Below are positions 8,636 to 18,104 of a DNA stretch of 64,000 bases, one piece after another. This stretch comes from CALBPI01 sp038521865 (GTDB lineage: Bacteria; Pseudomonadota; Gammaproteobacteria; Steroidobacterales; Woeseiaceae): assembly GCA_038521865.1 (NCBI GenBank), contig JBCBKO010000002.1, positions 434,001-498,000 on the forward strand, read 5' to 3'. Below the pieces are notes generated by a model. That model saw only the letters and a list, made by a program, of their open reading frames with translations. It made no database searches and was not told where the DNA came from. The translations under genes and the position numbers were made by a program. Positions within the stretch are counted from its first letter, which is position 1, and each line of letters starts with the position of its first letter.

Positions 8636-9946
8636 GTGGAAACAACAACAATCAATGATCTGACCGGTACCGTCATCGGTATCAGCTACGCACTCGACAC
8701 CTTCTATTTTCTGATCTGCGGTGCACTCGTGATGTGGATGGCCGCGGGATTCACGATGCTTGAGGCGGGCCTGGTCCGCGCCAAGAATACAGCGGAGATC
8801 CTGACCAAGAACGTAGGGCTCTATTCGATCGCCTGTGTGATGTACATGCTTTGCGGCTACAGCATCATGTACCCGGGTGACGCCTTCGAAGGCGGCTTGT
8901 TCAATGCGCTCGCGAATATCGGCGTGCTCGGCAGTGCCGACAACGGCGTTGGAGACGTGACGCTGGGTACCATCGCTGAGGGCGACACCTACTACTCCAA
9001 CCTGTCGGACTTTTTCTTCCAGGTTGTGTTCGTTGCGACAGCAATGTCGATCGTGTCAGGCGCGGTCGCCGAGCGCATGAAACTCAAGACGTTCTTCATC
9101 TTCGCGATCATCCTCACCGGCTTTATCTACCCAGTGCAGGGCTTCTGGAAATGGGGCGGTGGCTGGCTCGATCCGGGTGGCAACGGCGAGCGCTTCCTCG
9201 ATTTCGCGGGCTCGGGCGTTGTGCACCTGACAGGCGCAGCTGCAGCGCTTGCGGGCGTATTGCTGCTGGGTCCTCGCAAAGGAAAATACGGCAAGGACGG
9301 CACGGTACACCCGATTCCAGGCTGTAACCTGCCTTTGGCTGCCATCGGCACACTGATCCTGTGGCTCGGTTGGTTCGGTTTTAATGGCGGCTCTCAACTG
9401 CAGGTCACCGGCATCGAAAACGCCAACTCTGTGGCACTGGTATTCGTCAACACCAACATGGCTGCTGCAGGTGGGCTTATCGGTGCCTTACTGCTCGCGA
9501 GTCTATGGTTCGGAAAAGCGGATCTTACGATGGCACTGAACGGCGGCCTTGCGGGGCTCGTCGCGATCACGGCAGAGCCGCTGACGCCGGCGCCACTGGA
9601 AGCGACGGCAATCGGGCTGGTCGGCGGGCTGCTCGTCGTTGGCTCTATCATTATGTTAGACAAACTCAAGATCGATGACCCGGTCGGCGCGATTTCCGTG
9701 CATGGCGTGGTGGGTATCTGGGGATTGCTGGCCGTCCCGCTCACGAACGAGACCGCATCCATGATGTGGCAAGTTATTGCGATCGGAAGCATCTTTGTGT
9801 GGGTTTTCGGCACGAGTCTCGTCGCTTGGCTGGCGCTCAAGGCCACGATGGGCATCCGTGTCGCCGAGGAAGATGAACACGGCGGCTTGGATATCGCTGA
9901 ATGCGGTCTCGAGGCCTATCCTGAGTTCACGACCTCCGAGAGTTGA
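8636..9946 (+). CDS. amtB: Ammonium transporter Amt
   Basis: 436 residues from GTG 8636, 11 nt after glnK. About 11 membrane helices. The twin pore histidines appear as GVVHLTGA and ISVHGVVGIWG, and the Phe-gate and periplasmic Trp region is typical. It conducts ammonium across the inner membrane and is gated by the upstream P-II protein. The C-terminal cytoplasmic tail (EEDEHGGLDIAECGLEAYPEF) matches the conserved tail that contacts GlnK. Confidence 0.95.
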   Translation: METTTINDLTGTVIGISYALDTFYFLICGALVMWMAAGFTMLEAGLVRAKNTAEILTKNVGLYSIACVMYMLCGYSIMYPGDAFEGGLFNALANIGVLGSADNGVGDVTLGTIAEGDTYYSNLSDFFFQVVFVATAMSIVSGAVAERMKLKTFFIFAIILTGFIYPVQGFWKWGGGWLDPGGNGERFLDFAGSGVVHLTGAAAALAGVLLLGPRKGKYGKDGTVHPIPGCNLPLAAIGTLILWLGWFGFNGGSQLQVTGIENANSVALVFVNTNMAAAGGLIGALLLASLWFGKADLTMALNGGLAGLVAITAEPLTPAPLEATAIGLVGGLLVVGSIIMLDKLKIDDPVGAISVHGVVGIWGLLAVPLTNETASMMWQVIAIGSIFVWVFGTSLVAWLALKATMGIRVAEEDEHGGLDIAECGLEAYPEFTTSES

Positions 9947-10062
9947 CGGATGAAACTGTCATAAGAATGTTACGTTGATGAGATAACGTTCGGGTGTGGT
10001 CGATTTCCACCCCCCCTCGTGAAATCGAGCGCAAATTAAGGCGGCCGGATGACCGCCACCAG

Positions 10063-10090
10063 ACGGGCCCGATCGTGGCCCGTTTTTTTT
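10063..10090 (+). terminator. Rho-independent terminator downstream of amt
   Basis: A 7-bp GC-rich stem (ACGGGCC 10063-10069 with GGCCCGT 10077-10083), a 7-nt loop and a run of eight T. It ends the glnK-amt transcript before the DUF4124 gene. A second hairpin (GGCGG...CCGCC) lies just upstream around 10040-10057. Confidence 0.8.
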
Positions 10091-10188
10091 GGGGATGCAG
10101 CGCACAAACCCAAGTGCGAGCCAGTTCACCCTATCGAAATCATTTTTTCGCTATAGTGGCAGGACTTTATCCACAGGTGTTCAGACCG

Positions 10189-10659
10189 ATGTTGAGAGTA
10201 TTGTTGCTCGCGGGCGTCGCCGGTTTTGCGGCTGCCAGCCTGACACAAGATGCTGCTGCCCAGATCTACAAATGGGTAGACGAAGATGGTGTGGTGCATT
10301 ACGCCGATCAGCCGCAAAGCAAAGACGCTGTGCGCTCTGACATCGAGAGCGAGCGCACGGATACCGAAGCTGCGCGGCGCAACCTTCGGGCCTCGCTCGA
10401 CCTCAACGATGAACAGAATGCACGCCTGTTGGCAGAACCCACCGATGAGTTTGCGGACATGAGCCCCGAAGAGGCGGAGCGCATGCGCGAGCTGCGGGCA
10501 CAGAGTTGCGAAGCGGCTCGTACCAAGCTTCGCGAATTCACCGCCGCTCGCAGACTGTTCACGCTTGCCGAGGATGGCTCCAAAGTCTATCTCGACGAAG
10601 ACCAGACGCTTGAAGCGCGCGCCGAGGCGCAAGCCGCGGTCAGCGAATTCTGCGAATAA
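10189..10659 (+). CDS. Secreted DUF4124-domain protein
   Basis: 156 residues from ATG 10189. A signal peptide (MLRVLLLAGVAGFAAA, cleavage probably after AAA-Q near residue 23) is followed at once by the DUF4124 signature IYKWVDEDGVVHYADQP. The remainder is charged and helical (ExAxRMRELRAQ) and probably forms a coiled coil. The role of DUF4124 is unknown; the domain occurs in many proteobacterial envelope proteins. A possible -10 TATAGT at 10152-10157 supports this start over in-frame codons further upstream, which would lie in or before the amt terminator. Confidence 0.8.
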   Translation: MLRVLLLAGVAGFAAASLTQDAAAQIYKWVDEDGVVHYADQPQSKDAVRSDIESERTDTEAARRNLRASLDLNDEQNARLLAEPTDEFADMSPEEAERMRELRAQSCEAARTKLREFTAARRLFTLAEDGSKVYLDEDQTLEARAEAQAAVSEFCE

Positions 10660-10744
10660 CCCTCGGCACTTGGCGCGTTTGGCGCTAAGCTCGCGCTAAA
10701 CGGCGGGTGGGGACTTCGCCGGAGATCGAAACCGGGGACTTCCT

Positions 10745-11659
10745 TTGACTACGCACACCATTCGCATCGCAACCCGCAAGAGCGATCTCGCGCTCTGGCA
10801 GGCAAACCATGTCGCCGCATTGCTGGAGCAACAATCCGATGTTGCCGCTGTCGAACTCGTACCGATGGTCACGAAGGGCGATGTCATTCTCGACCGCGCA
10901 CTGAACAAGGTCGGTGGCAAAGGCCTTTTCATCAAAGAACTCGAACACGCGATGCTTGAGGAGCGGGCCGATATTGCGGTGCATTCGATGAAGGACGTAC
11001 CCGCGGTCATGCCCCAGGGCTTTGCACTACCCTGCGTGCTTGAAAGAGCGGACCCACGCGACGCGCTGGTGGGCTCGCGCCTTGACGATATTCCAGAAGG
11101 TGCGGTCGTGGGCACTTCAAGTCTGCGTCGCTCATCGCAACTCAAGCGACTGCGACCGGACCTTGATATCCAGCCGTTGCGAGGCAACGTCAATACGCGA
11201 TTGGCGAAGCTCGATGCCGGCGAGTATGCCGCAATCGTACTGGCTTGCGCCGGGCTCGACCGACTCGGGATGTCCGACCGCATCGCCGAAGCGCTGGAGC
11301 CGACCACAATGTTGCCGGCAGTCGGTCAGGGCATTGTCGGCATCGAGTGTCGGGACGACCGCCCGGCGTTGATCGAACTGTTGCAGCGACTTCAGGACGA
11401 TAGCAGTGCCGCCTGTATCGCTGCCGAGCGACAAGTTGCCGTCGCGCTCGACGCGAACTGTCACTCGCCCCTCGGTGTTCACGCAACGCGTGACGGTGAC
11501 AACCTGCACCTGGAAGCGCTCGTTACCAGTCCTGATGGTGCGCAAGCCATCGCGCAGTCCGCAAGTGGTCATGTTGCTGCGGCGAAAGCGCTCGGCGATG
11601 AGGTCGCCAAAGCGATGCTGGAACGCGGGGCTGCCGCGATCATCACCGGGGCGGCGTGA
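10745..11659 (+). CDS. hemC: Hydroxymethylbilane synthase (porphobilinogen deaminase)
   Basis: 304 residues from TTG 10745; no ATG or GTG in frame fits better. It polymerises four porphobilinogens to hydroxymethylbilane. Landmarks: IRIATRKSDLALWQA at the N-terminus, HSMKDVPA, RRSSQLKRLRPDL, LRGNVNTRLAKLD, and the cofactor-binding cysteine in DANCHSPLG that carries the dipyrromethane primer. It is first in a hemC-hemD-hemX-hemY operon and overlaps hemD by 4 nt. Confidence 0.95.
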   Translation: MTTHTIRIATRKSDLALWQANHVAALLEQQSDVAAVELVPMVTKGDVILDRALNKVGGKGLFIKELEHAMLEERADIAVHSMKDVPAVMPQGFALPCVLERADPRDALVGSRLDDIPEGAVVGTSSLRRSSQLKRLRPDLDIQPLRGNVNTRLAKLDAGEYAAIVLACAGLDRLGMSDRIAEALEPTTMLPAVGQGIVGIECRDDRPALIELLQRLQDDSSAACIAAERQVAVALDANCHSPLGVHATRDGDNLHLEALVTSPDGAQAIAQSASGHVAAAKALGDEVAKAMLERGAAAIITGAA

Positions 11660-12423
11660 ACCCGGCACCGCTGACCAATCGCGGCGTCCTCATCACCCGC
11701 GCCGTCGCCCAGGCCGAATCGTTCGCGCGTGCCGTCAGTGATGCCGGTGGTCTGCCATTGTTGCTGCCAGGCATCAGCATTGCCCCAATTGAGCCTGCGA
11801 AGAAGGTCGCCGCGTCCGAGTGGTTTATCTTCGTTAGCCCCAACGCGGTCGAGTATGGGCTGCCGCATATTCAAGAGGCGTTGGAGAACGGCGCAAAGGT
11901 AGCGGCGGTCGGACCAACGACAGCGCGCTCTTTGCAGCTGCATGGTGTTCCACAACCCATGGTGGCTCGCGATGGGTTCGACTCTGAAGCGCTGCTGAAA
12001 CTGCCCGCATTTCGACAGGTCACGGGCACCCGGATCACACTGGTACGCGGCGTCGGAGGGCGAGAGCTCCTGACAAAAACGCTGATCGAGCGCGGTGCCA
12101 AAGTCAGCCTGCTGGAGGTTTACCGACGCGAAAAGCCCACCCTGAGCAGTGAGCAAGTACAATATCTCGAGTCGCGCTGGGCCAAGGGTGCGGTGTCGGT
12201 GACCACTTGTTTAAGCGTGGCGACACTGGACAACATCATGACCACGCTGACGACGCGCGGACAAAGGATGTTTACGGTCACACCTATGATCAGTCCAAGC
12301 CAGCGCGTACTGGAACGTGCACGTGCTCTCGGGCATCGTGCACTGAGTGTGATCGCTCGCGGACCAACCGTCGACGACATCATGGTCGATCTCTGCGAGT
12401 TGGCCTCGGAAGGCAAGATTTAG
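11656..12423 (+). CDS. hemD: Uroporphyrinogen-III synthase
   Basis: 255 residues from a GTG overlapping the hemC stop. It closes and inverts ring D of hydroxymethylbilane. Sequence is weakly conserved in this family, but the start RGVLITRAVAQAESFA, FVSPNAVEYGL, AAVGPTTARSL, LVRGVGGRELL and YRREKP are recognisable, and the position between hemC and hemX settles the assignment. It is followed after 15 nt by hemX. Confidence 0.92.
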   Translation: MNPAPLTNRGVLITRAVAQAESFARAVSDAGGLPLLLPGISIAPIEPAKKVAASEWFIFVSPNAVEYGLPHIQEALENGAKVAAVGPTTARSLQLHGVPQPMVARDGFDSEALLKLPAFRQVTGTRITLVRGVGGRELLTKTLIERGAKVSLLEVYRREKPTLSSEQVQYLESRWAKGAVSVTTCLSVATLDNIMTTLTTRGQRMFTVTPMISPSQRVLERARALGHRALSVIARGPTVDDIMVDLCELASEGKI

Positions 12424-12438
12424 AGGGCAGACAACCTC

Positions 12439-13713
12439 ATGAGCGAAAACGAAGCGTCGAACCCGGAGACATCTGAAAGCGAAGCCGCAGCCGATTCCCC
12501 ATCGGAACCAGCGCCAAAAACCGCTCGCAAGCGCAGTCGGTTGCCGATCGTGCTTGGCGCCGCTGTGGGCATCCTTGTCGCACTCGCCTGGGTCTGGAAT
12601 CAGTATTTGAACAAAGCATCTTCCTCTGAGACGGCTCCGGCGATTGTGCAGGGAGAGTCGGAGCCTGAACCGACTCGCACGCCAGCCCAATCCACAGCCC
12701 GTGCTGTTGATCAAACGCAAATCCAGCCTGAACCGACAGCTATCGCACCAGACCTCATGCCGTCCGCCACCAAGGCGGATATCGACGCGTTACGCCGCGA
12801 AATCACAAGCCTGCGAGAGACGCTCGCAGATGTGAACGCTGAACTGGCCGACCGCCGCACAGAGTCTTCGGAGCAGGCCCGTGCAGTAGCGCGGCTGCGT
12901 TCCGAGCAACAGGAGCGGATCGACCTGCTCGACTCGTTGCCCGGACGGGTTCGCAACACCGAAGAAGCTCTTGCCAGACTGCAGGGCATCTCATCAGGAT
13001 CACAAAGGTCCTGGCTGCTCGCAGAAACCGAGTACTACATGCAGCTTGCCAACGCGCAATTGCAACTCGCCAACAATCCCGAACTCGCCAGTGAAGCGCT
13101 GAAGTTGGCCGACCAGCGCGTGCGCGAACTTGCAGATCCGACGTTTACGCCGGTGCGGCGCGCACTGGCCGAAGAGATCGCCTCGCTCGCAACGCTGAGC
13201 ACCGGAGACATCGAAGGGGCAAGTCTGACCTTGGGCAGCCTCATGAGCATGGTCGATACACTGCCGATCGATCAGGATGTCAGAGCCGCTGCAATCGATG
13301 AGACGAGCGAGCCTGGTACCGAAGGCGCTGAAGACGCGGCCGGATGGGACCGCATGCGTGGCAAGGTAGGGGACGCCCTAGGGTCATTCGTGCGAGTACG
13401 CAAATCCAACACGCCCCTCGAGCCACTGCTGCCACCAGAGGCGGAGTCCCTGCTGCGGCTGAACCTTAAGTTGGAGCTGCAGTCCGCACGCTCCGCCCTG
13501 TTGCTCGGCGAAAACGCCGCTTTCAGACAGAATCTTGCCGATATCCGCGACTGGATCACACAGTACTTCGACGTATCCGATGATGCCGTCCAGTCGATGC
13601 TCAGCATGCTGGAAGATGCCGACGACGCACGGCGTTCCAGCGCACGACCTGACATTTCAGGCTCTTTGACGTTGCTTCGTGAGTTGCTCGAAGTAGGAGC
13701 CGCGAGCGAATGA
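12439..13713 (+). CDS. hemX: HemX family protein (C-terminal half of uroporphyrin methyltransferase locus)
   Basis: 424 residues. An acidic/Ala-rich cytoplasmic N-terminus (1-30), one membrane helix (LPIVLGAAVGILVALAWVW, about 35-55), a Pro/Glu linker, a coiled coil (about 112-165) and a helical periplasmic domain with WLLAETEYYMQLANAQL. Although often annotated as uroporphyrinogen-III C-methyltransferase, no methyltransferase motif is present. The biochemical role is unsettled; the fixed position between hemD and hemY suggests a membrane scaffold for tetrapyrrole synthesis. It overlaps hemY by 4 nt. Confidence 0.88.
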   Translation: MSENEASNPETSESEAAADSPSEPAPKTARKRSRLPIVLGAAVGILVALAWVWNQYLNKASSSETAPAIVQGESEPEPTRTPAQSTARAVDQTQIQPEPTAIAPDLMPSATKADIDALRREITSLRETLADVNAELADRRTESSEQARAVARLRSEQQERIDLLDSLPGRVRNTEEALARLQGISSGSQRSWLLAETEYYMQLANAQLQLANNPELASEALKLADQRVRELADPTFTPVRRALAEEIASLATLSTGDIEGASLTLGSLMSMVDTLPIDQDVRAAAIDETSEPGTEGAEDAAGWDRMRGKVGDALGSFVRVRKSNTPLEPLLPPEAESLLRLNLKLELQSARSALLLGENAAFRQNLADIRDWITQYFDVSDDAVQSMLSMLEDADDARRSSARPDISGSLTLLRELLEVGAASE

Positions 13714-14909
13714 AGTTCACGATCCTTCTGGTCGTCGCATTAGCGCTCGGTGCGGTCGCTGCACAGTTTCTCGTGGCCGACCCTGGCTATGTCGCCATCG
13801 ACTTTCGCGGCTACACCGTCGAGACCACGGTACCCGGGCTTGTGCTAATCCTGCTCGGCGTGTTCCTGCTGGTCTGGATCACACTCAAGATCATCCGTGC
13901 GCCAAGGCGCATGGGTGAGGCAGCGGCAGCGTATCGCGGCCGGCGTGCAGGCCAGCGGTTCACGCAAGGCCTAATCGAAATCGCCGAAGGCAACTACTCG
14001 AAGGGTGAGCGCCTGCTGACTCGAGATGCCGCCAAGGCGGATGCCCCATTGCTGAACTATCTCGCGGCGGCACGAGCCGCGCAGCTGCAGAACCAGGATG
14101 CCCGACGAGACAACTGGTTAAAGCTCGCGTATGAGCAACAGCCAGAGGCGAGCAATGCGATTCTGCTCACTCAAGCAGAACTGCAAATCGCACACGAGCA
14201 ATACGAACTCGCACAGGCGACGCTACGCCAGCTCGATGAGCAGGAAGGCGGCAATGGTCAAGCAGTTGTGCTGCTTGCGCGACTGTTCCATGAGCGCAAT
14301 GAATGGCAACACCTCGGCGCGCTTTTGCCCCGTTTGCAGCGCCTTGGACGTCCGGACAAGGGCACACTCGACCAGTGGTCTGTCGACTACCATGAGTTTA
14401 CTTTGAGCGACACAGCAAGCCACGCCGGCGATGTGCCTCGGGCCTGGGAGGACGTACCAAAGCACCTCAAAAAGCAGACCCCTTTGCAGATCGCCTACGT
14501 CTCGGCGCTCGCGGCAACGGGCCTTAGCAACAAGGCGGTCATCGAGGTGAAGCAGATGCTGAAGAGCAATTGGCAGCCAGGGCTGGTGCGCTTGTTTGGC
14601 AAAACCCTGTCGGAAGATCCCTCCAGTCAGTTGCAGCAGGCCGAGAAGTGGCTTTCGAAACATCCGGATGACCACGAGCTACTTCTTGCCGCAGGCCGTC
14701 TTTGCATAGCCACGGAATTGTGGGGCAAGGCGCGCAGCTATCTTGAATCCGCGCTCGCCACACAGCACTCGCCAGAGGCGTTCGCCACTTTCGGGCAACT
14801 GCTGACCCAGCTCGGCGAGAGCGGCGCAGCGGCGGAAGCCTATCGCAATGGGCTCCAACTGATCGAATCTGATCGACCTGCCCTACCCGGCCCCGATACG
14901 AAGACCTGA
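13710..14909 (+). CDS. hemY: HemY family TPR membrane protein
   Basis: 399 residues. Two N-terminal membrane helices (about 3-22 and 42-62) flank a short loop. A conserved APRRMGEAAAAYRGRRA stretch begins the HemY_N domain, and TPR-like helical repeats run to the C-terminus (for example GNYSKGERLL, HEQYELAQATLRQL, WGKARSYLESAL). This is the gammaproteobacterial HemY, unrelated to protoporphyrinogen oxidase; it is thought to assist late heme synthesis. Last gene of the hemCDXY block. Confidence 0.9.
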   Translation: MKFTILLVVALALGAVAAQFLVADPGYVAIDFRGYTVETTVPGLVLILLGVFLLVWITLKIIRAPRRMGEAAAAYRGRRAGQRFTQGLIEIAEGNYSKGERLLTRDAAKADAPLLNYLAAARAAQLQNQDARRDNWLKLAYEQQPEASNAILLTQAELQIAHEQYELAQATLRQLDEQEGGNGQAVVLLARLFHERNEWQHLGALLPRLQRLGRPDKGTLDQWSVDYHEFTLSDTASHAGDVPRAWEDVPKHLKKQTPLQIAYVSALAATGLSNKAVIEVKQMLKSNWQPGLVRLFGKTLSEDPSSQLQQAEKWLSKHPDDHELLLAAGRLCIATELWGKARSYLESALATQHSPEAFATFGQLLTQLGESGAAAEAYRNGLQLIESDRPALPGPDTKT

Positions 14910-14914
14910 ACGCC

Positions 14915-15808
14915 GTGTCGCACACATTGATTGTCGGCGCAGGCTACACCGGCAACCGGGTCGCGCATCGGTTGCGCGACGCTGATCACAAAGTCACGCT
15001 CGCCAGCCGCACACCGCCGGCAATCCCTGGCATTACACCGGTAGTCATCGACGTCGACTCACCCGAGACTGCCGAGCTTCATCGACGCCTTACACACTCA
15101 GTCGATCACCTGATCTACTTGGTACCACCAGATCGCACCGCGCCGGGCGCAGCCGACTCGGATGCCCGGCTCCAACGTGTGCTCGACGGCTTGGCGAAGA
15201 CCCCGGATCGCGTGGTGCTCGCCAGCACTACAGGCGTTTATGGCAACCACGCGGGCGGTGAGGTCACCGAACAAACGCCCGTAAACCCCACGACAGCACG
15301 CGCCATCGCAAGAGTGGGTGCCGAACGAACGCTGGAGCGCTATGCGACAACCCACGGCCTGAAGCACTTCACTGTGCTGCGGATCGCTGGAATCTATGGC
15401 CCCGACCGGCTGATGCTGGAGGGGCTTGCTGATGGTCGGGCGCTACTTAAGGAAAGTGATACCGGCCCTGGCAATCGTATTCATGTGGACGACCTCGCGC
15501 TCGCCTTTTCATTGGCGGTCGAACCGGGAACGGAGCATCGTTACATCAACGTCGCGGACGGCAACCCATTGAACAGCACCGCGTTCGCTTTGGCGGTCGC
15601 GCGCCTTGCAGGTCTGCCGGAACCGCCTTTGGTCGACCGCGAAACCGCACAACAGACGTTCTCGGCAATGCGACTGTCGTTTCTGAACGAGTCCCGCAGG
15701 GTAGTGCCAAATCGGTTGCTGGAACTGCTCGGCGAGAGGATGCGTTATCGCGATCCCATCGAAGGAGCGCGAGCCAGTCTTGCCGACATGGGCCGACTCA
15801 GGTCCTGA
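14915..15808 (+). CDS. NAD(P)-binding SDR-like epimerase/reductase (YeeZ-like)
   Basis: 297 residues from GTG 14915, 5 nt after hemY. The N-terminal Rossmann motif GAGYTGNRVAHRL binds a dinucleotide; further extended-SDR features are VVLASTTGVYG and RIAGIYGPDR. The canonical YxxxK is not clearly kept: VYGNH followed by GAERTLERYA replaces the usual arrangement, as in atypical SDRs of the YeeZ group. Substrate unknown. Its 3' end abuts the convergent ParA gene with no gap. Confidence 0.75.
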   Translation: MSHTLIVGAGYTGNRVAHRLRDADHKVTLASRTPPAIPGITPVVIDVDSPETAELHRRLTHSVDHLIYLVPPDRTAPGAADSDARLQRVLDGLAKTPDRVVLASTTGVYGNHAGGEVTEQTPVNPTTARAIARVGAERTLERYATTHGLKHFTVLRIAGIYGPDRLMLEGLADGRALLKESDTGPGNRIHVDDLALAFSLAVEPGTEHRYINVADGNPLNSTAFALAVARLAGLPEPPLVDRETAQQTFSAMRLSFLNESRRVVPNRLLELLGERMRYRDPIEGARASLADMGRLRS

Positions 15809-16447
15809 TCAGGGCTGGGAGCGTTTTGATTTCAGCCACTTGAGCAGTGGGTCCCATTGCTCTGTGTCCGGCCACGCCAGATACTCAGGCAGCTCGAAAA
15901 TACCAAGGCCACGTGTATAAGCACGCACGTAGTTTTGTGCATCGCGGAGCCAGGTCAGGTAGGGCACCTTCATGGATTCGAGATAGTCATCCAATTCATC
16001 AAAGATAAGCGTGTTTTCGCGAACGCGGTTGCCGATCACCCCGATGCGCACCTGCTTACGGGTCACTTTGCCGACTGCCTGCAGCTCTTCTACGAATTTG
16101 GTCGTCGCCTGCATGTCGATCGTCGATGGCAACACCGGGACGATAATCGTCTCAGCCTGCTTCACGAGGTTGGTCAACTCAGGGCCGTGCGAGCGTGCCG
16201 GCGCATCGATGATGCAAAAGTCCGTGTTCCTGGGAACAGGTCGGAAGCCATCATTAACCGCATCGACAGCCAGGATTTCCGGGGCGTTTTCAGGCCGAAG
16301 GTCCAACCAGTCGAGCGAAGAGCGTTGCGGATCGCAATCAGCCAGTGCCACCTTGTGACCCTCGACCGCGTAGTAAGACGCGAGGTTGGTTGCTACCGTA
16401 CTCTTGCCGCAGCCACCCTTTGCGTTTAGAACCATGATGCGACGCAT
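15809..16447 (-). CDS. Solitary ParA/MinD-family ATPase
   Basis: 212 residues. The deviant Walker A KGGCGKSTVATNLA (signature Lys included) begins near residue 9; DCDPQRSSLDW and FCIIDAPAR provide the A' and B motifs. ParA-like ATPases position chromosomes, plasmids or protein complexes. No ParB or parS-like partner is visible next to it, so it is an orphan of the short VirC1-like type. It is divergent from dapF across a 96 nt spacer and convergent with the SDR gene. Confidence 0.85.
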   Translation of the reverse strand: MRRIMVLNAKGGCGKSTVATNLASYYAVEGHKVALADCDPQRSSLDWLDLRPENAPEILAVDAVNDGFRPVPRNTDFCIIDAPARSHGPELTNLVKQAETIIVPVLPSTIDMQATTKFVEELQAVGKVTRKQVRIGVIGNRVRENTLIFDELDDYLESMKVPYLTWLRDAQNYVRAYTRGLGIFELPEYLAWPDTEQWDPLLKWLKSKRSQP

Positions 16448-16543
16448 GTGCTCCCCCTTGTTGGTTATTATTATGTTTAAAGTAACGCCACCCGCACAGC
16501 GTGTCCATTGCTGTGTGTTTTCTTCGTTGGAAATCTACTGACC

Positions 16544-17389
16544 ATGTCGATCGCTTTCACCAAGATGCACGGCCTCGGGAACGACATCATGATCATCGAC
16601 GCAACGGAGCAAACCGACGCAGTTGCATCACTGAATTCCGGTACTGTTGGTGCACTCGGTGATCGGCGCACCGGTGTCGGCTTCGATCAGCTGATGGTGA
16701 TTGAGCCACCAGCCGACCAGTCATACACGGCGAGCTACCGCATCTTCAATGGCGACGGTAGTTCCGCGCTGCAGTGCGGCAATGGTGTGCGATGCGTGGC
16801 AGCCTACCTTGCACGCAAACGGGCATTGCCACTGCCAGCCGCACTGACTCTGGAAGGGCCCACAGGAATTGTGCACTGCGAGGTGTTCAGTGCCGGCGAG
16901 GTGAGCGTCATTTTGTCAGAGCCGAGCTTTGCGCCCGAGGATCTGCCCTTTGACGCCGGCGCGCAGCCGGGTCCCGTCTACAGCCTGCCGACCGCATTGG
17001 GCCCGACCCTGTTTACCGCGCTATCCGTTGGCAACCCGCACGCCGTGCTGCAGGTCGACGACGTCGACACCGCAGACGTTGCCAACATCGGCAGCGCACT
17101 GAATGATCACAGCGCGTTTCCGGAGGGCGTGAATGTCGAGTTCGTGCAAATCATTTCTCCGGAGCGGATTCGCCTGCGCGTGTTCGAGCGCGGCGTTGGA
17201 GAAACGCGTGCCTGTGGCAGCGGTGCGTGTGCGGCGGTCGCCGCACTGCGTCGGCGCGAACAAATCGGAGATTCTGTTCAAGTGACCCTGCCGGGCGGAA
17301 CACTCATGATAAGCTGGCGCGCGACTGGAGAGCCGATCACCATGAGCGGCCCCGTCGAGACGGTTTTTGAGGGGAACCTGACAACATGA
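16544..17389 (+). CDS. dapF: Diaminopimelate epimerase
   Basis: 281 residues from ATG 16544. It interconverts LL- and meso-diaminopimelate for lysine and peptidoglycan synthesis. The start FTKMHGLGNDIMIID and both active-site cysteines are present: CGNGVRC in the first half and ACGSGAC in the second. An in-frame ATG 36 nt upstream would add an untypical leader. The stop overlaps the DUF484 gene by 4 nt, beginning the conserved dapF-DUF484-xerC series. Confidence 0.96.
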   Translation: MSIAFTKMHGLGNDIMIIDATEQTDAVASLNSGTVGALGDRRTGVGFDQLMVIEPPADQSYTASYRIFNGDGSSALQCGNGVRCVAAYLARKRALPLPAALTLEGPTGIVHCEVFSAGEVSVILSEPSFAPEDLPFDAGAQPGPVYSLPTALGPTLFTALSVGNPHAVLQVDDVDTADVANIGSALNDHSAFPEGVNVEFVQIISPERIRLRVFERGVGETRACGSGACAAVAALRRREQIGDSVQVTLPGGTLMISWRATGEPITMSGPVETVFEGNLTT

Positions 17390-18099
17390 CAAGCAGCGCC
17401 AAGACGCGAAGCAAATCGAGCGATACATCGTTGATTAGCGAGCAGGAAGTGATCGACTACCTGCAAAAGACACCCGACCTTTTCGAACGTAACCCACGAC
17501 TGCTCACCACCATGGAATTACCCCATGGCGGCAGCGGCGCGGTCTCGCTGGTCGAACGACAGGTTGCTGCACTGCGCCAGCAAGACATCTCCACAAAGCG
17601 CAAGCTGAACGAGCTCGTGGGCCTTGCCAGGCGCAACGACGCGTTGGCGAGCCGAATCCACGCGCTGGCGCTGGCATTGATCGAGGCTGGCAGCCTTGAA
17701 GACACCCTAACGATTATCGAAGAAAAGTTGCGACGCAGCTTTTCGGCCGACGCTACCGTGTTGGTACTTTTTGGCGACGCCGGCTCGTTCGGTACGCTGA
17801 CACAGCAGCGATTCCTGAAGGTCCATCAGCGCGATGAAGCGTGTCTTGGACCTTTTGGCACCTTCCTTGAGCGTTCTGACCCGCGATGTGGGCAAGTTCG
17901 AGACTCCCAGCGCAGCTTCCTCTTCGGACGGGATGCCGAGGAAATCGGCTCCATGGCGCTGGTGCCTCTTGGCGAGGCCAGCAGCATTGGCTTTCTCGCC
18001 ATCGGCAGCCACAACTCGGATCACTTCAATCCGGGTATGAGCGTGGACTTCCTGAAGCGGATCGGCCAGCTCATCAGCGTCGCCCTGGGTCGCTACTGA
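17386..18099 (+). CDS. DUF484 family (GAF-like) protein
   Basis: 237 residues. An N-terminal helical segment with VIDYLQKTPDLFERNPRLL is the family signature, followed by SLVERQVAALRQ and a GAF-like domain (about 85-235). Function is not established; the gene nearly always lies between dapF and xerC in Gammaproteobacteria, as here. It overlaps dapF by 4 nt and precedes xerC by 5 nt. Confidence 0.9.
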   Translation: MTSSAKTRSKSSDTSLISEQEVIDYLQKTPDLFERNPRLLTTMELPHGGSGAVSLVERQVAALRQQDISTKRKLNELVGLARRNDALASRIHALALALIEAGSLEDTLTIIEEKLRRSFSADATVLVLFGDAGSFGTLTQQRFLKVHQRDEACLGPFGTFLERSDPRCGQVRDSQRSFLFGRDAEEIGSMALVPLGEASSIGFLAIGSHNSDHFNPGMSVDFLKRIGQLISVALGRY

Positions 18100-18104
18100 G
18101 CAGA

